Assembly: GCF_036503815.1 (NCBI RefSeq)
Contig: NZ_AP027764.1
Span: forward strand, 744,001-808,000
Reading direction: 5' to 3'
DNA length: 64,000 nt
Source: Escherichia coli
GTDB taxonomy: Bacteria > Pseudomonadota > Gammaproteobacteria > Enterobacterales > Enterobacteriaceae
Made by a program: the position numbers and the translations under genes. Under the pieces are notes generated by a model. It was not told the DNA's origin and ran no database searches. It saw only the letters and a program-made list of their open reading frames with translations. Shown piece after piece: positions 36,118 to 43,709 of this stretch. Every line of letters begins with the position of its first letter. Positions within the stretch are counted from its first letter, which is position 1.

Positions 36118-36698
36118 TGTCTACGCTTCTTTATTTACACGGTTTCAACAGTTCGCCGCGCTCTGCAAAAGCGAGTTTGTTGAAAAACTGGCTGGCGGAA
36201 CATCACCCTGACGTTGAGATGATCATTCCGCAGTTACCGCCGTACCCTTCCGATGCGGCAGAACTGCTGGAATCCATTGTCCTGGAACATGGCGGTGATT
36301 CGCTGGGGATCGTCGGTTCATCACTGGGGGGATATTACGCCACCTGGTTGTCGCAATGTTTTATGCTGCCCGCCGTGGTGGTAAACCCAGCGGTGCGCCC
36401 GTTTGAACTGTTGACGGACTATCTCGGTCAGAACGAGAACCCCTACACCGGGCAGCAATATGTGCTAGAGTCACGCCATATTTACGATCTCAAAGTCATG
36501 CAGATTGACCCGCTGGAAGCGCCGGATTTGATCTGGCTGCTGCAACAGACGGGAGATGAAGTGCTGGATTACCGCCAGGCGGTGGCGTACTACGCTTCCT
36601 GCCGCCAGACTGTTATAGAAGGCGGCAACCACGCATTCACAGGCTTCGAAGATTATTTCAACCCGATCGTCGATTTTCTTGGTCTGCACCATCTCTGA
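36117..36698 (+). CDS. yqiA: Esterase YqiA
   Basis: 193 aa. Alpha/beta hydrolase: LYLHGFNSSP oxyanion region, nucleophile Ser in GSSLGGYYA (~residue 66), catalytic Asp in GDEVLDY and His in GGNHAF. Acts on short acyl-CoA and palmitoyl esters in vitro. One-base overlap with cpdA indicates coupling; parE follows 28 bp on. Confidence 0.94.
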   Translation: MSTLLYLHGFNSSPRSAKASLLKNWLAEHHPDVEMIIPQLPPYPSDAAELLESIVLEHGGDSLGIVGSSLGGYYATWLSQCFMLPAVVVNPAVRPFELLTDYLGQNENPYTGQQYVLESRHIYDLKVMQIDPLEAPDLIWLLQQTGDEVLDYRQAVAYYASCRQTVIEGGNHAFTGFEDYFNPIVDFLGLHHL

Positions 36699-36726
36699 CG
36701 ATCAACTCGAATTGCTAACTTAAACC

Positions 36727-38619
36727 ATGACGCAAACTTATAACGCTGATGCCATTGAGGTACTCACCGGGCTTGAGCCGGTTCGCCGCCGCCCGGGGAT
36801 GTATACCGATACCACGCGCCCTAACCATTTGGGGCAAGAAGTCATTGATAACAGTGTCGATGAAGCACTGGCGGGTCACGCAAAACGCGTGGACGTTATT
36901 TTACATGCTGACCAGTCGTTAGAAGTGATTGATGATGGTCGCGGGATGCCGGTGGATATTCACCCTGAAGAAGGCGTTCCGGCGGTCGAACTGATTCTTT
37001 GCCGTTTGCACGCGGGTGGTAAATTCTCTAACAAAAACTACCAGTTCTCTGGCGGCCTGCATGGCGTGGGGATTTCGGTGGTTAACGCCCTGTCGAAGCG
37101 CGTAGAAGTTAACGTACGCCGCGATGGTCAGATCTATAACATCGCCTTTGAAAATGGCGAAAAGGTACAGGATTTGCAGGTTGTTGGCACTTGCGGTAAA
37201 CGCAATACCGGTACCAGCGTGCACTTCTGGCCGGATGAAGCCTTCTTTGACAGCCCGCGTTTCTCTGTTTCACGCCTGACGCATGTGCTGAAAGCCAAAG
37301 CGGTACTGTGCCCGGGCGTTGAGATCACTTTTAAAGATGAGATCAACAACACCGAACAACGCTGGTGCTATCAGGACGGTCTGAACGATTACCTGGCGGA
37401 AGCGGTAAACGGTTTACCGACGCTGCCGGAAAAACCGTTTATCGGTAATTTCGCTGGCGATACTGAAGCGGTGGACTGGGCGCTACTGTGGCTGCCGGAA
37501 GGCGGAGAACTGCTGACCGAAAGCTACGTCAACCTGATCCCTACGATGCAGGGCGGTACGCACGTTAACGGTTTGCGTCAGGGCCTGCTGGACGCAATGC
37601 GCGAGTTCTGTGAATACCGCAACATTCTGCCGCGCGGCGTGAAGCTATCAGCGGAAGATATCTGGGATCGCTGCGCCTATGTGCTGTCAGTAAAAATGCA
37701 GGATCCACAGTTTGCCGGGCAGACCAAAGAGCGCCTCTCCTCGCGTCAATGTGCGGCATTCGTTTCTGGCGTAGTGAAAGATGCTTTCATCCTGTGGCTG
37801 AACCAGAACGTTCAGGCGGCTGAACTGTTGGCAGAAATGGCGATTTCCAGCGCCCAGCGCCGTATGCGTGCGGCCAAGAAAGTGGTGCGTAAAAAGCTGA
37901 CCAGCGGCCCGGCACTGCCTGGCAAACTGGCTGACTGTACCGCGCAGGACCTTAACCGTACTGAACTGTTCCTCGTGGAAGGTGACTCCGCAGGCGGCTC
38001 TGCCAAGCAGGCGCGCGATCGTGAATATCAGGCGATCATGCCGTTGAAAGGTAAGATCCTTAACACCTGGGAAGTCTCTTCTGATGAAGTGCTTGCTTCG
38101 CAGGAAGTGCACGATATTTCGGTAGCGATCGGTATCGATCCTGACAGTGACGATCTTAGCCAACTGCGTTATGGCAAGATCTGTATTCTGGCGGATGCGG
38201 ACTCCGATGGTCTGCACATTGCCACGCTGCTTTGCGCTTTGTTTGTAAAACACTTCCGCGCGTTGGTGAAACACGGTCACGTTTACGTTGCTCTGCCACC
38301 GCTCTACCGTATTGACCTTGGAAAAGAGGTTTATTACGCGCTGACAGAAGAAGAAAAAGAGGGCGTGCTCGAGCAATTAAAACGCAAGAAAGGCAAGCCG
38401 AACGTTCAGCGTTTTAAAGGTCTGGGGGAAATGAACCCGATGCAATTGCGCGAAACCACGCTTGATCCGAATACTCGCCGTCTGGTGCAGTTGACCATCG
38501 ATGATGAAGACGATCAGCGTACTGACGCGATGATGGACATGCTACTGGCGAAGAAACGCTCGGAAGATCGCCGTAACTGGTTGCAAGAGAAAGGCGACAT
38601 GGCGGAGATTGAGGTTTAA
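36727..38619 (+). CDS. parE: Topoisomerase IV subunit B
   Basis: 630 aa. GHKL ATPase domain (DNSVDEALAG, DDGRGMPVD, GGLHGVG), transducer, and a C-terminal Toprim domain (LFLVEGDSAGGSAKQ, DADSDG, RFKGLGEMNPMQL). Partners ParC (this window, 43710-45968) to decatenate daughter chromosomes. Last gene of the nudF operon. Confidence 0.99.
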   Translation: MTQTYNADAIEVLTGLEPVRRRPGMYTDTTRPNHLGQEVIDNSVDEALAGHAKRVDVILHADQSLEVIDDGRGMPVDIHPEEGVPAVELILCRLHAGGKFSNKNYQFSGGLHGVGISVVNALSKRVEVNVRRDGQIYNIAFENGEKVQDLQVVGTCGKRNTGTSVHFWPDEAFFDSPRFSVSRLTHVLKAKAVLCPGVEITFKDEINNTEQRWCYQDGLNDYLAEAVNGLPTLPEKPFIGNFAGDTEAVDWALLWLPEGGELLTESYVNLIPTMQGGTHVNGLRQGLLDAMREFCEYRNILPRGVKLSAEDIWDRCAYVLSVKMQDPQFAGQTKERLSSRQCAAFVSGVVKDAFILWLNQNVQAAELLAEMAISSAQRRMRAAKKVVRKKLTSGPALPGKLADCTAQDLNRTELFLVEGDSAGGSAKQARDREYQAIMPLKGKILNTWEVSSDEVLASQEVHDISVAIGIDPDSDDLSQLRYGKICILADADSDGLHIATLLCALFVKHFRALVKHGHVYVALPPLYRIDLGKEVYYALTEEEKEGVLEQLKRKKGKPNVQRFKGLGEMNPMQLRETTLDPNTRRLVQLTIDDEDDQRTDAMMDMLLAKKRSEDRRNWLQEKGDMAEIEV

Positions 38620-38630
38620 AGGAAAGAACA

Positions 38631-38655
38631 TTGCCCGGTCAGGATGGCCGGGCAA
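38631..38655. terminator. parE/ygiN bidirectional terminator hairpin
   Basis: TTGCCCGG-tcaggatgg-CCGGGCAA between convergent genes. Confidence 0.65.
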
Positions 38656-38666
38656 ACAAGGCAGGA

Positions 38667-38981
38667 TTAAATCCCTGGCTGCAGAATACGAATATTCATC
38701 TCCAGCACGTCGCCTTTTACGGCTTCGCTGTACGCCTTCATGTGCGGGGTTTGCAGATGCGCTTCAAGGTGCGCGATGCTTTCCCACTGCTCAATCATCA
38801 CGATAGAATCCGGTGCCATAGACTGGAAACTCACGCCAGCAGCACAATCCACCATTGGCGCATAGCCGTGGCAACCTTCTTCTTTCAGTACGGTTGGAAC
38901 GATTTTAGCAAACTGATCCAACACTGCCTGACGGTGATGTTGACCAGGACGAGTACGGATTTCTGCGATTACGGTAAGCAT
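38667..38981 (-). CDS. ygiN: Quinol monooxygenase YgiN
   Basis: 104 aa. ABM (ferredoxin-like) monooxygenase fold: MLTVIAEIRTRPGQHH start, then conserved ETYxD-like region replaced here by IVMIEQWESIAHLEAHLQTPHM. Oxidises menadiol-type quinols without cofactor. Downstream of mdaB by 30 bp; together they are proposed to cycle quinones. Confidence 0.95.
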   Translation of the reverse strand: MLTVIAEIRTRPGQHHRQAVLDQFAKIVPTVLKEEGCHGYAPMVDCAAGVSFQSMAPDSIVMIEQWESIAHLEAHLQTPHMKAYSEAVKGDVLEMNIRILQPGI

Positions 38982-39011
38982 GGTTAACTCCTTCTAAAGC
39001 CAGAGCTCTAG

Positions 39012-39593
39012 TTAACCAAAAATTTCCACAAGATGCTTGCGATATTCTTCAGTATAGCGGGGAACATCAGGCATTTTTATCACGTCATTAGCGATAAATG
39101 TCGGCAGCGGTTCCATACCAAGGAATTGGTTTGCTTTATGGAATGGTAGATACACACCGTCAACGCCAACCCCGTGGAAGAACTGATCTTTTTCGGTGAA
39201 AGCTTCCATTGGTGCGTTCCAGGTCAGGGAAAGCATATATTTTTTACCTTGTACCAGACCGCCAGAACCGTATTTTTTCGACGGATCTTTGCGGGTACGA
39301 CCATCGCTGGCATACAGAGTCCCGTGACCTTCGGTGAATACATCATCAATGTATTTTTTCACCGTCCACGGCGCGCCCATCCACCAGCCTGGCATCTGCC
39401 AGATCACCACATCAGCCCAGAGAAAGTTTTGTACTTCCGCTTTGACATCGTAGTCGCTCTCGGCGCGAACAATACGGACATCATGCCCGAGGTCGCGCAG
39501 CGTGCCATCCGCGACTTCGGTCAGGGTGTCGTTCAGTTGACCATTGGAGTGGGCGAATTTTTTCGCGCCGTTGATAATCAGGATGTTGCTCAT
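39012..39593 (-). CDS. mdaB: NADPH:quinone oxidoreductase MdaB
   Basis: 193 aa. Flavodoxin-like fold of the NQO1/MdaB family: N-terminal FAD loop (LIINGAKKFAHSNGQLND) and the QMPGWWMGAPWTVKKYID motif. Two-electron reduction of quinones avoids semiquinone radicals. Upstream lie spaced TTAGCAAAA repeats and a TATAGT -10. Confidence 0.96.
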   Translation of the reverse strand: MSNILIINGAKKFAHSNGQLNDTLTEVADGTLRDLGHDVRIVRAESDYDVKAEVQNFLWADVVIWQMPGWWMGAPWTVKKYIDDVFTEGHGTLYASDGRTRKDPSKKYGSGGLVQGKKYMLSLTWNAPMEAFTEKDQFFHGVGVDGVYLPFHKANQFLGMEPLPTFIANDVIKMPDVPRYTEEYRKHLVEIFG

Positions 39594-39909
39594 TTTTTAA
39601 CCTCAAGGTGAGACGTTTGCCGACTATAGTACGTCACAGAGCGGTACGGTGAAATTAGCAAAATGTGCAAAGTCTTTTGCGAATTTAGCAAAAGTCTGAT
39701 CTTGCTCCGATTCACCGATGCAGGATAAATATTTTCTGAAAATGACAATACTGATAGCCATTCCTCATAATTCCTACTCGCACCGGATTAATTTACAGGT
39801 TTGGTTCGGTTTTTTGGGGATTAAAAATATGGCGTTGGATAAGTAAAAATGAAAATATCAACGCGTCACGTTGATAATTATAAATGGATTTTTATGAGCG
39901 TGCTAACAT
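39594..39909. other. mdaB-ygiZ intergenic region with direct repeats
   Basis: 316 bp without a gene. It contains a minus-strand TATAGT -10 element for mdaB (near 39625-39630). TTAGCAAAA occurs at 39655-39663 and 39685-39693, and between them lies the inverted repeat GCAAA-gtct-TTTGC (39667-39680). The right half is AT-rich. The repeats look like an activator site for mdaB. Confidence 0.55.
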
Positions 39910-40242
39910 ATGTTAAAGCATAAAATTCAAACAATATTTGAAGCTCTGTTATATATAATGCTTACTTATTGGTTAATAGATGCTTTTTTTGCATTCAATA
40001 AGTATGACTGGATGCTTGAGTCGGGAGACAATATTTGCAGTATACCTTCCGTTTCAGGCGAAGATCGTATATTGCAAACAATGATTGCAGCATTTTTTCT
40101 TCTGACGCCACTTATTATTATTATCTTAAGAAAACTCTTTGTGCGAGAAATGTTTGAGTTTTGGTTATATGTAATCTCGCTCGTTATTTGTTTGGTTTGT
40201 GGTTGGTGGCTTTTTTGGGGACGGTTTATATTTTGCTATTAA
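39910..40242 (+). CDS. ygiZ: YgiZ, small inner-membrane protein
   Basis: 110 aa. Three probable membrane helices (ALLYIMLTYWLIDAFFAF; MIAAFFLLTPLIIIILRKLF; FWLYVISLVICLVCGWWLFW) and two cysteines. Function unknown. Its sequence is clearly more AT-rich than its neighbours, which may reflect horizontal origin. Convergent with qseC. Confidence 0.88.
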   Translation: MLKHKIQTIFEALLYIMLTYWLIDAFFAFNKYDWMLESGDNICSIPSVSGEDRILQTMIAAFFLLTPLIIIILRKLFVREMFEFWLYVISLVICLVCGWWLFWGRFIFCY

Positions 40243-40247
40243 TAAAA

Positions 40248-40279
40248 TCTATGAGAGTCGTTTTAACGGCTCTCATAGA
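40248..40279. terminator. ygiZ/qseC bidirectional terminator
   Basis: TCTATGAGAGTCG-ttttaa-CGGCTCTCATAGA, a long stem between convergent genes. Confidence 0.75.
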
Positions 40280-40287
40280 CAGAGAAG

Positions 40288-41637
40288 TTACCAGCTTACT
40301 TTCGCCTCAAATCCACCTTGTTCCGCATTCCCAAACTCAACATTCATGCCATGCAGCTTGGCGATTCGCTGGACAATTGAAAGCCCAAGTCCACTGCCGG
40401 TAGCGGTTTGTCCGGGTGGGCGATAGAAGCGTTCGCCAATTCTCGCCAGTGCCTCTGGTGTCACACCGGGGCCGTTATCCCTCACGATGAAATTATCGGC
40501 ATTCAGCGTGACGTCCACCACGCTACCTTGTGGACTGTAGCGCACGGCGTTATCCAGCAAATTTCGCACCAACAAACTTAGCAATAGCGGTTGTCCGGTG
40601 CGTTTGATGCCGTGGGCATTGAGTGTCAGTCGCACGTCAATTTTCGCCTGCTGCGCCGTGTGGTAAATATCCATCACCGACGATTGCAGGAGATCTTCAA
40701 GCGGGATCTCCGCGACGTCCTGAAGGTTATCCAGTGAGTCCAGCCGCGATAGCGTGAGCAGTTGATCAACCAGACGAGTAGCACGATCGATCCCGGAATG
40801 TAATTGGAGCAGTGCTTTTTTCCGCGCCTGCGGATCATCGTCAGAGAGCTGCGCAACTTCGGTTTGCACTTTCAGCGCCGTTAACGGGCTACGTAGTTCA
40901 TGAGCTGCGTCGGAGGTAAAGCGTCGTTCACGAACCATCATCGCATGTGTGCGGGCGAACAGTTGATTCAACGACTCAACCAGTGGACGCACTTCGCTGG
41001 GTACGCCCGTCGCGTTTAGTGGTTTTTCCGAGTCAGGGTCACGCATACGTAGTGCCAGCGCCAGTTTGTTCAGCGGCGCGAGTTCACGACCCAGTAGTAC
41101 CATCATGATGATTAACATAATCGGCAGTGCGACAAGCCACGGGATCAATTGCCCGGCAACAATCGCCAGCGCCATGTCTTCGCGGTATTCCCATTCCTGA
41201 CCAACAACGATGCGATATTTGCCATCAGGTGAGGTCATCCAGACAAAACGCCATTGATCTTTATCGCCCACCAGTTGCCCGTCAGCAAAACCTTCCCGTT
41301 GATAGCTATAAGGAATATCTTCTCCATTATCGCCATCGTTAAGGACCATTCTGCCGTCGTGGGTAAAGATGGCAAAGGTCAGCGCATCGTCATCAACATG
41401 ACCGTGTTTTAATTTATTTGGCGTCTGTGCCATGCGATCTGCCGCGTTGATTTCGTTGAGATCAAGCGTACTTAACCGCTTGGCAAACAGCATCAGTTGG
41501 GTGTCGAACAACTCATCGACGTTATCCGTTGTTTGTTTCCAGGCGACAAAGCTGGAAAGCAGCCAGGTCACCGAGGCCAGAATTAAAAAGATTAGCGTCA
41601 GCCTGACTCGCAGACTAAGACGTTGGGTAAATTTCAT
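40288..41637 (-). CDS. qseC: Sensor histidine kinase QseC
   Basis: 449 aa. Two membrane helices (residues ~12-32 and ~160-182) flank a periplasmic sensor domain; then HAMP, a dimerisation/phosphoacceptor domain with His246 (SDAAHELRSPLTALKVQ), and an ATPase domain (NLLDNAVRYSPQG, DNGPGV, GSGLGLSIV). It responds to AI-3/adrenergic signals and phosphorylates QseB. Overlaps qseB by 4 bases. Confidence 0.97.
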   Translation of the reverse strand: MKFTQRLSLRVRLTLIFLILASVTWLLSSFVAWKQTTDNVDELFDTQLMLFAKRLSTLDLNEINAADRMAQTPNKLKHGHVDDDALTFAIFTHDGRMVLNDGDNGEDIPYSYQREGFADGQLVGDKDQWRFVWMTSPDGKYRIVVGQEWEYREDMALAIVAGQLIPWLVALPIMLIIMMVLLGRELAPLNKLALALRMRDPDSEKPLNATGVPSEVRPLVESLNQLFARTHAMMVRERRFTSDAAHELRSPLTALKVQTEVAQLSDDDPQARKKALLQLHSGIDRATRLVDQLLTLSRLDSLDNLQDVAEIPLEDLLQSSVMDIYHTAQQAKIDVRLTLNAHGIKRTGQPLLLSLLVRNLLDNAVRYSPQGSVVDVTLNADNFIVRDNGPGVTPEALARIGERFYRPPGQTATGSGLGLSIVQRIAKLHGMNVEFGNAEQGGFEAKVSW

Positions 41638-42293
41638 TTCTCACCTAATGTGTAGCCAATACCATGCACGGTACGAATAAAATCACTACCGAGTTTGCGT
41701 CGCAGATGATGCACATGCACTTCAACGGCATTACTGGTGACCTCTTCGTCCCAGGTATACAGTTTCTCTTCAATCAGTTTGCGCGGCAGTACCCGACCAG
41801 CGTTACGCATCAGTAATTCCAGCAGGGCAAATTCTTTTGGTTTCAGCGTTAAGGGTTCGCCAGCCAGCGTGGCGATACGTTTGCCGGGGTCGAGCATGAC
41901 GTTGCCGTGGCGCAGCTCGTTGCTGGCCTGGCCGTTGGTTCGGCGCATCAGAGCTTCCAGCCTGGCGGCGACTTCTATCAACGCAAAAGGTTTACACAGA
42001 TAATCGTCAGCTCCCAGACGCAGCCCTTCTACACGTTCCGCCAGCGCATCGCGCGCAGTCAGGATCAATACCGGCTCACGCTGACCTTTTTCTCGCCATT
42101 CGCGCAAAATATCGCGACCATCCATGCCCGGTAAGGTTAAATCCAGGATCACCGCATCATAAGGTGCGCTATATAGCGCCTCTTTTCCCTGACGACCTTG
42201 TGTAAACCAGTCGACGCTAAAACCCATTTTACTAAGGCCCGTTTTGATGCCGTCGCCAATCAGCATGTCATCTTCTATCAGTAAAATTCGCAT
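41634..42293 (-). CDS. qseB: Response regulator QseB
   Basis: 219 aa. OmpR/PhoB family: receiver with Asp51 (ILDLTLPGMDG) and acidic pocket EDD at 7-9, and a C-terminal winged helix (RKLIEEKLYTWDEEVTSNAVEVHVHHLRRKLG). Controls flagella and its own operon. A PmrA/QseB-type direct repeat lies upstream at 42379-42396. Confidence 0.97.
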   Translation of the reverse strand: MRILLIEDDMLIGDGIKTGLSKMGFSVDWFTQGRQGKEALYSAPYDAVILDLTLPGMDGRDILREWREKGQREPVLILTARDALAERVEGLRLGADDYLCKPFALIEVAARLEALMRRTNGQASNELRHGNVMLDPGKRIATLAGEPLTLKPKEFALLELLMRNAGRVLPRKLIEEKLYTWDEEVTSNAVEVHVHHLRRKLGSDFIRTVHGIGYTLGEK

Positions 42294-42378
42294 TTTTTCA
42301 TCCCTGCGATAACCATATTTGCTGCCAGTAAACCGTGTTGTAACGCGCTCTGTACAGCACTAAATTTTATTTTTTTCC

Positions 42379-42396
42379 CTTAAGAAGTTGTTAAGG
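42379..42396. promoter_or_regulatory. QseB/PmrA-type direct-repeat box
   Basis: CTTAAG-AAGTT-GTTAAGG: two TTAAG half-sites 11 bp apart, the spacing used by OmpR-family regulators and close to the PmrA consensus. Located in the divergent qseBC-ygiW gap; could act on either side. Confidence 0.65.
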
Positions 42397-42444
42397 ACTA
42401 TCTTGTTAAATGCTCGAAAACAGACATTAAAGGGAGTAATAAAC

Positions 42445-42837
42445 ATGAAAAAATTCGCAGCAGTAATCGCAGTAATGGCCCTGTGCAGTGCACCGGTGAT
42501 GGCAGCAGAGCAGGGCGGTTTTTCTGGTCCATCGGCAACACAAAGTCAGGCCGGAGGATTCCAGGGGCCGAATGGCAGCGTAACGACCGTAGAAAGCGCA
42601 AAATCCCTGCGTGATGACACTTGGGTCACCCTGCGCGGCAATATCGTTGAACGTATCTCTGACGATCTCTACGTGTTCAAAGATGCCAGCGGTACTATCA
42701 ATGTTGATATCGACCACAAACGCTGGAACGGCGTGACGGTGACCCCGAAAGATACCGTTGAGATTCAGGGTGAAGTCGATAAAGACTGGAACTCTGTTGA
42801 AATTGACGTCAAACAGATCCGCAAAGTAAATCCGTAA
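42445..42837 (+). CDS. ygiW: YgiW (VisP), periplasmic OB-fold stress protein
   Basis: 130 aa from the ATG at 42445, preceded by AAAGGGAG. Signal peptide (MKKFAAVIAVMALCSAPVMA). The mature part is a BOF/OB-fold domain (TWVTLRGNIVERISDDLYVFKD...INVDIDHKRWNG...DTVEIQGEVDKDW). Implicated in stress resistance and LPS-related functions; related regions are QseB-controlled. Confidence 0.95.
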   Translation: MKKFAAVIAVMALCSAPVMAAEQGGFSGPSATQSQAGGFQGPNGSVTTVESAKSLRDDTWVTLRGNIVERISDDLYVFKDASGTINVDIDHKRWNGVTVTPKDTVEIQGEVDKDWNSVEIDVKQIRKVNP

Positions 42838-42847
42838 TTGTTAGCGC

Positions 42848-42868
42848 TCCCGGGACACGTTCCCGGGA
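42848..42868. terminator. Hairpin between ygiW and ygiV
   Basis: TCCCGGGA-cacgt-TCCCGGGA stem followed by ATAATTT; likely partial terminator within a ygiW-ygiV transcript. Confidence 0.5.
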
Positions 42869-42889
42869 ATAATTTCGCAGGGAGGCAAA

Positions 42890-43372
42890 ATGAAAAACCT
42901 GACACTGGATGTAAATATTATCGATTTCCCATCAATCCCTGTGGCGATGTTGCCACATCGCTGTAGCCCTGAATTGCTCAACTACAGCGTGGCGAAATTT
43001 ATCATGTGGCGTAAAGAAACGGGGCTTTCTCCTGTTAACCAAAGCCAGACTTTTGGTGTCGCCTGGGATGACCCTGCCACCACCGTACCGGAAGCGTTTC
43101 GCTTTGATATCTGCGGCAGCGTTAACGAACCGATTCCCGATAATCGTTATGGCGTGAGTAATGGTGAACTTACCGGTGGACGTTATGCCGTGGCCCGCCA
43201 CGTTGGCGAGCTGGACGATATTTCACATACGGTATGGGGCATCATTCGCCACTGGCTGCCTGCAAGCGGCGAGAAAATGCGTAAAGCACCGATTCTGTTT
43301 CACTACACCAATCTTGCCGAAGGGGTAACAGAGCAGCGACTGGAAACGGATGTTTATGTGCCGCTGGCGTGA
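42890..43372 (+). CDS. ygiV: YgiV, GyrI-like domain protein
   Basis: 160 aa. Stand-alone GyrI-like/AraC effector-binding fold (SOUL-like small-molecule-binding core) without an HTH domain; motifs FGVAWDDPATTVPEAFRFD and GGRYAVARHVGELDDISHTV. Listed as a probable regulator in E. coli; ligand unknown. Ribosome site GGGAGG. In K-12 mqsRA follows on this side; here it is absent. Confidence 0.9.
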   Translation: MKNLTLDVNIIDFPSIPVAMLPHRCSPELLNYSVAKFIMWRKETGLSPVNQSQTFGVAWDDPATTVPEAFRFDICGSVNEPIPDNRYGVSNGELTGGRYAVARHVGELDDISHTVWGIIRHWLPASGEKMRKAPILFHYTNLAEGVTEQRLETDVYVPLA

Positions 43373-43709
43373 TGGGGAATCTTTACCGGAGTGTGAGCCA
43401 AATCACTCGCTATCAGTTTAAGTTAACGATGCCACAGGCGTAATGTTGTCCGCTCAGACTCTGACGGCACAGGATTTTGTCCTTCCACACAGAAACCGCC
43501 ATTGGCGGTTTTCCGCTGCATAATCCTCAGGATTATGTCTATAGCAAAGAGTTGTATATCAAGGCACATTGATGCCTTTATCGCCGTCGGAGCACGTCCG
43601 GCGGCGCTATTCACGCTGATCTCCTGTGACTCGACGCGGCAGATAATGTAGTATCTCCGGCAATATTGCCCCTTTGAAGGCTGGCGAATAAGTTGAGGAA
43701 TCAGAATTA
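43373..43709. other. ygiV-parC intergenic region lacking mqsRA and ygiS
   Basis: 337 bp without a supportable gene. Contents: a terminator-like stem AAACCGCC-att-GGCGGTTT (43493-43511), the palindrome CATAATCCTCAGGATTATG (43519-43537), a GCCGTCGGAGCACGTCCGGCGGC stem (~43583-43606), and the parC leader. K-12 is recalled to have mqsR, mqsA and ygiS here. Confidence 0.6.

Noticed and set aside
43423..43614. 63-codon minus-strand frame in the ygiV-parC gap
   Set aside because: No ribosome site, composition not gene-like, and it covers hairpins; not a remnant of mqsRA as far as I can see.
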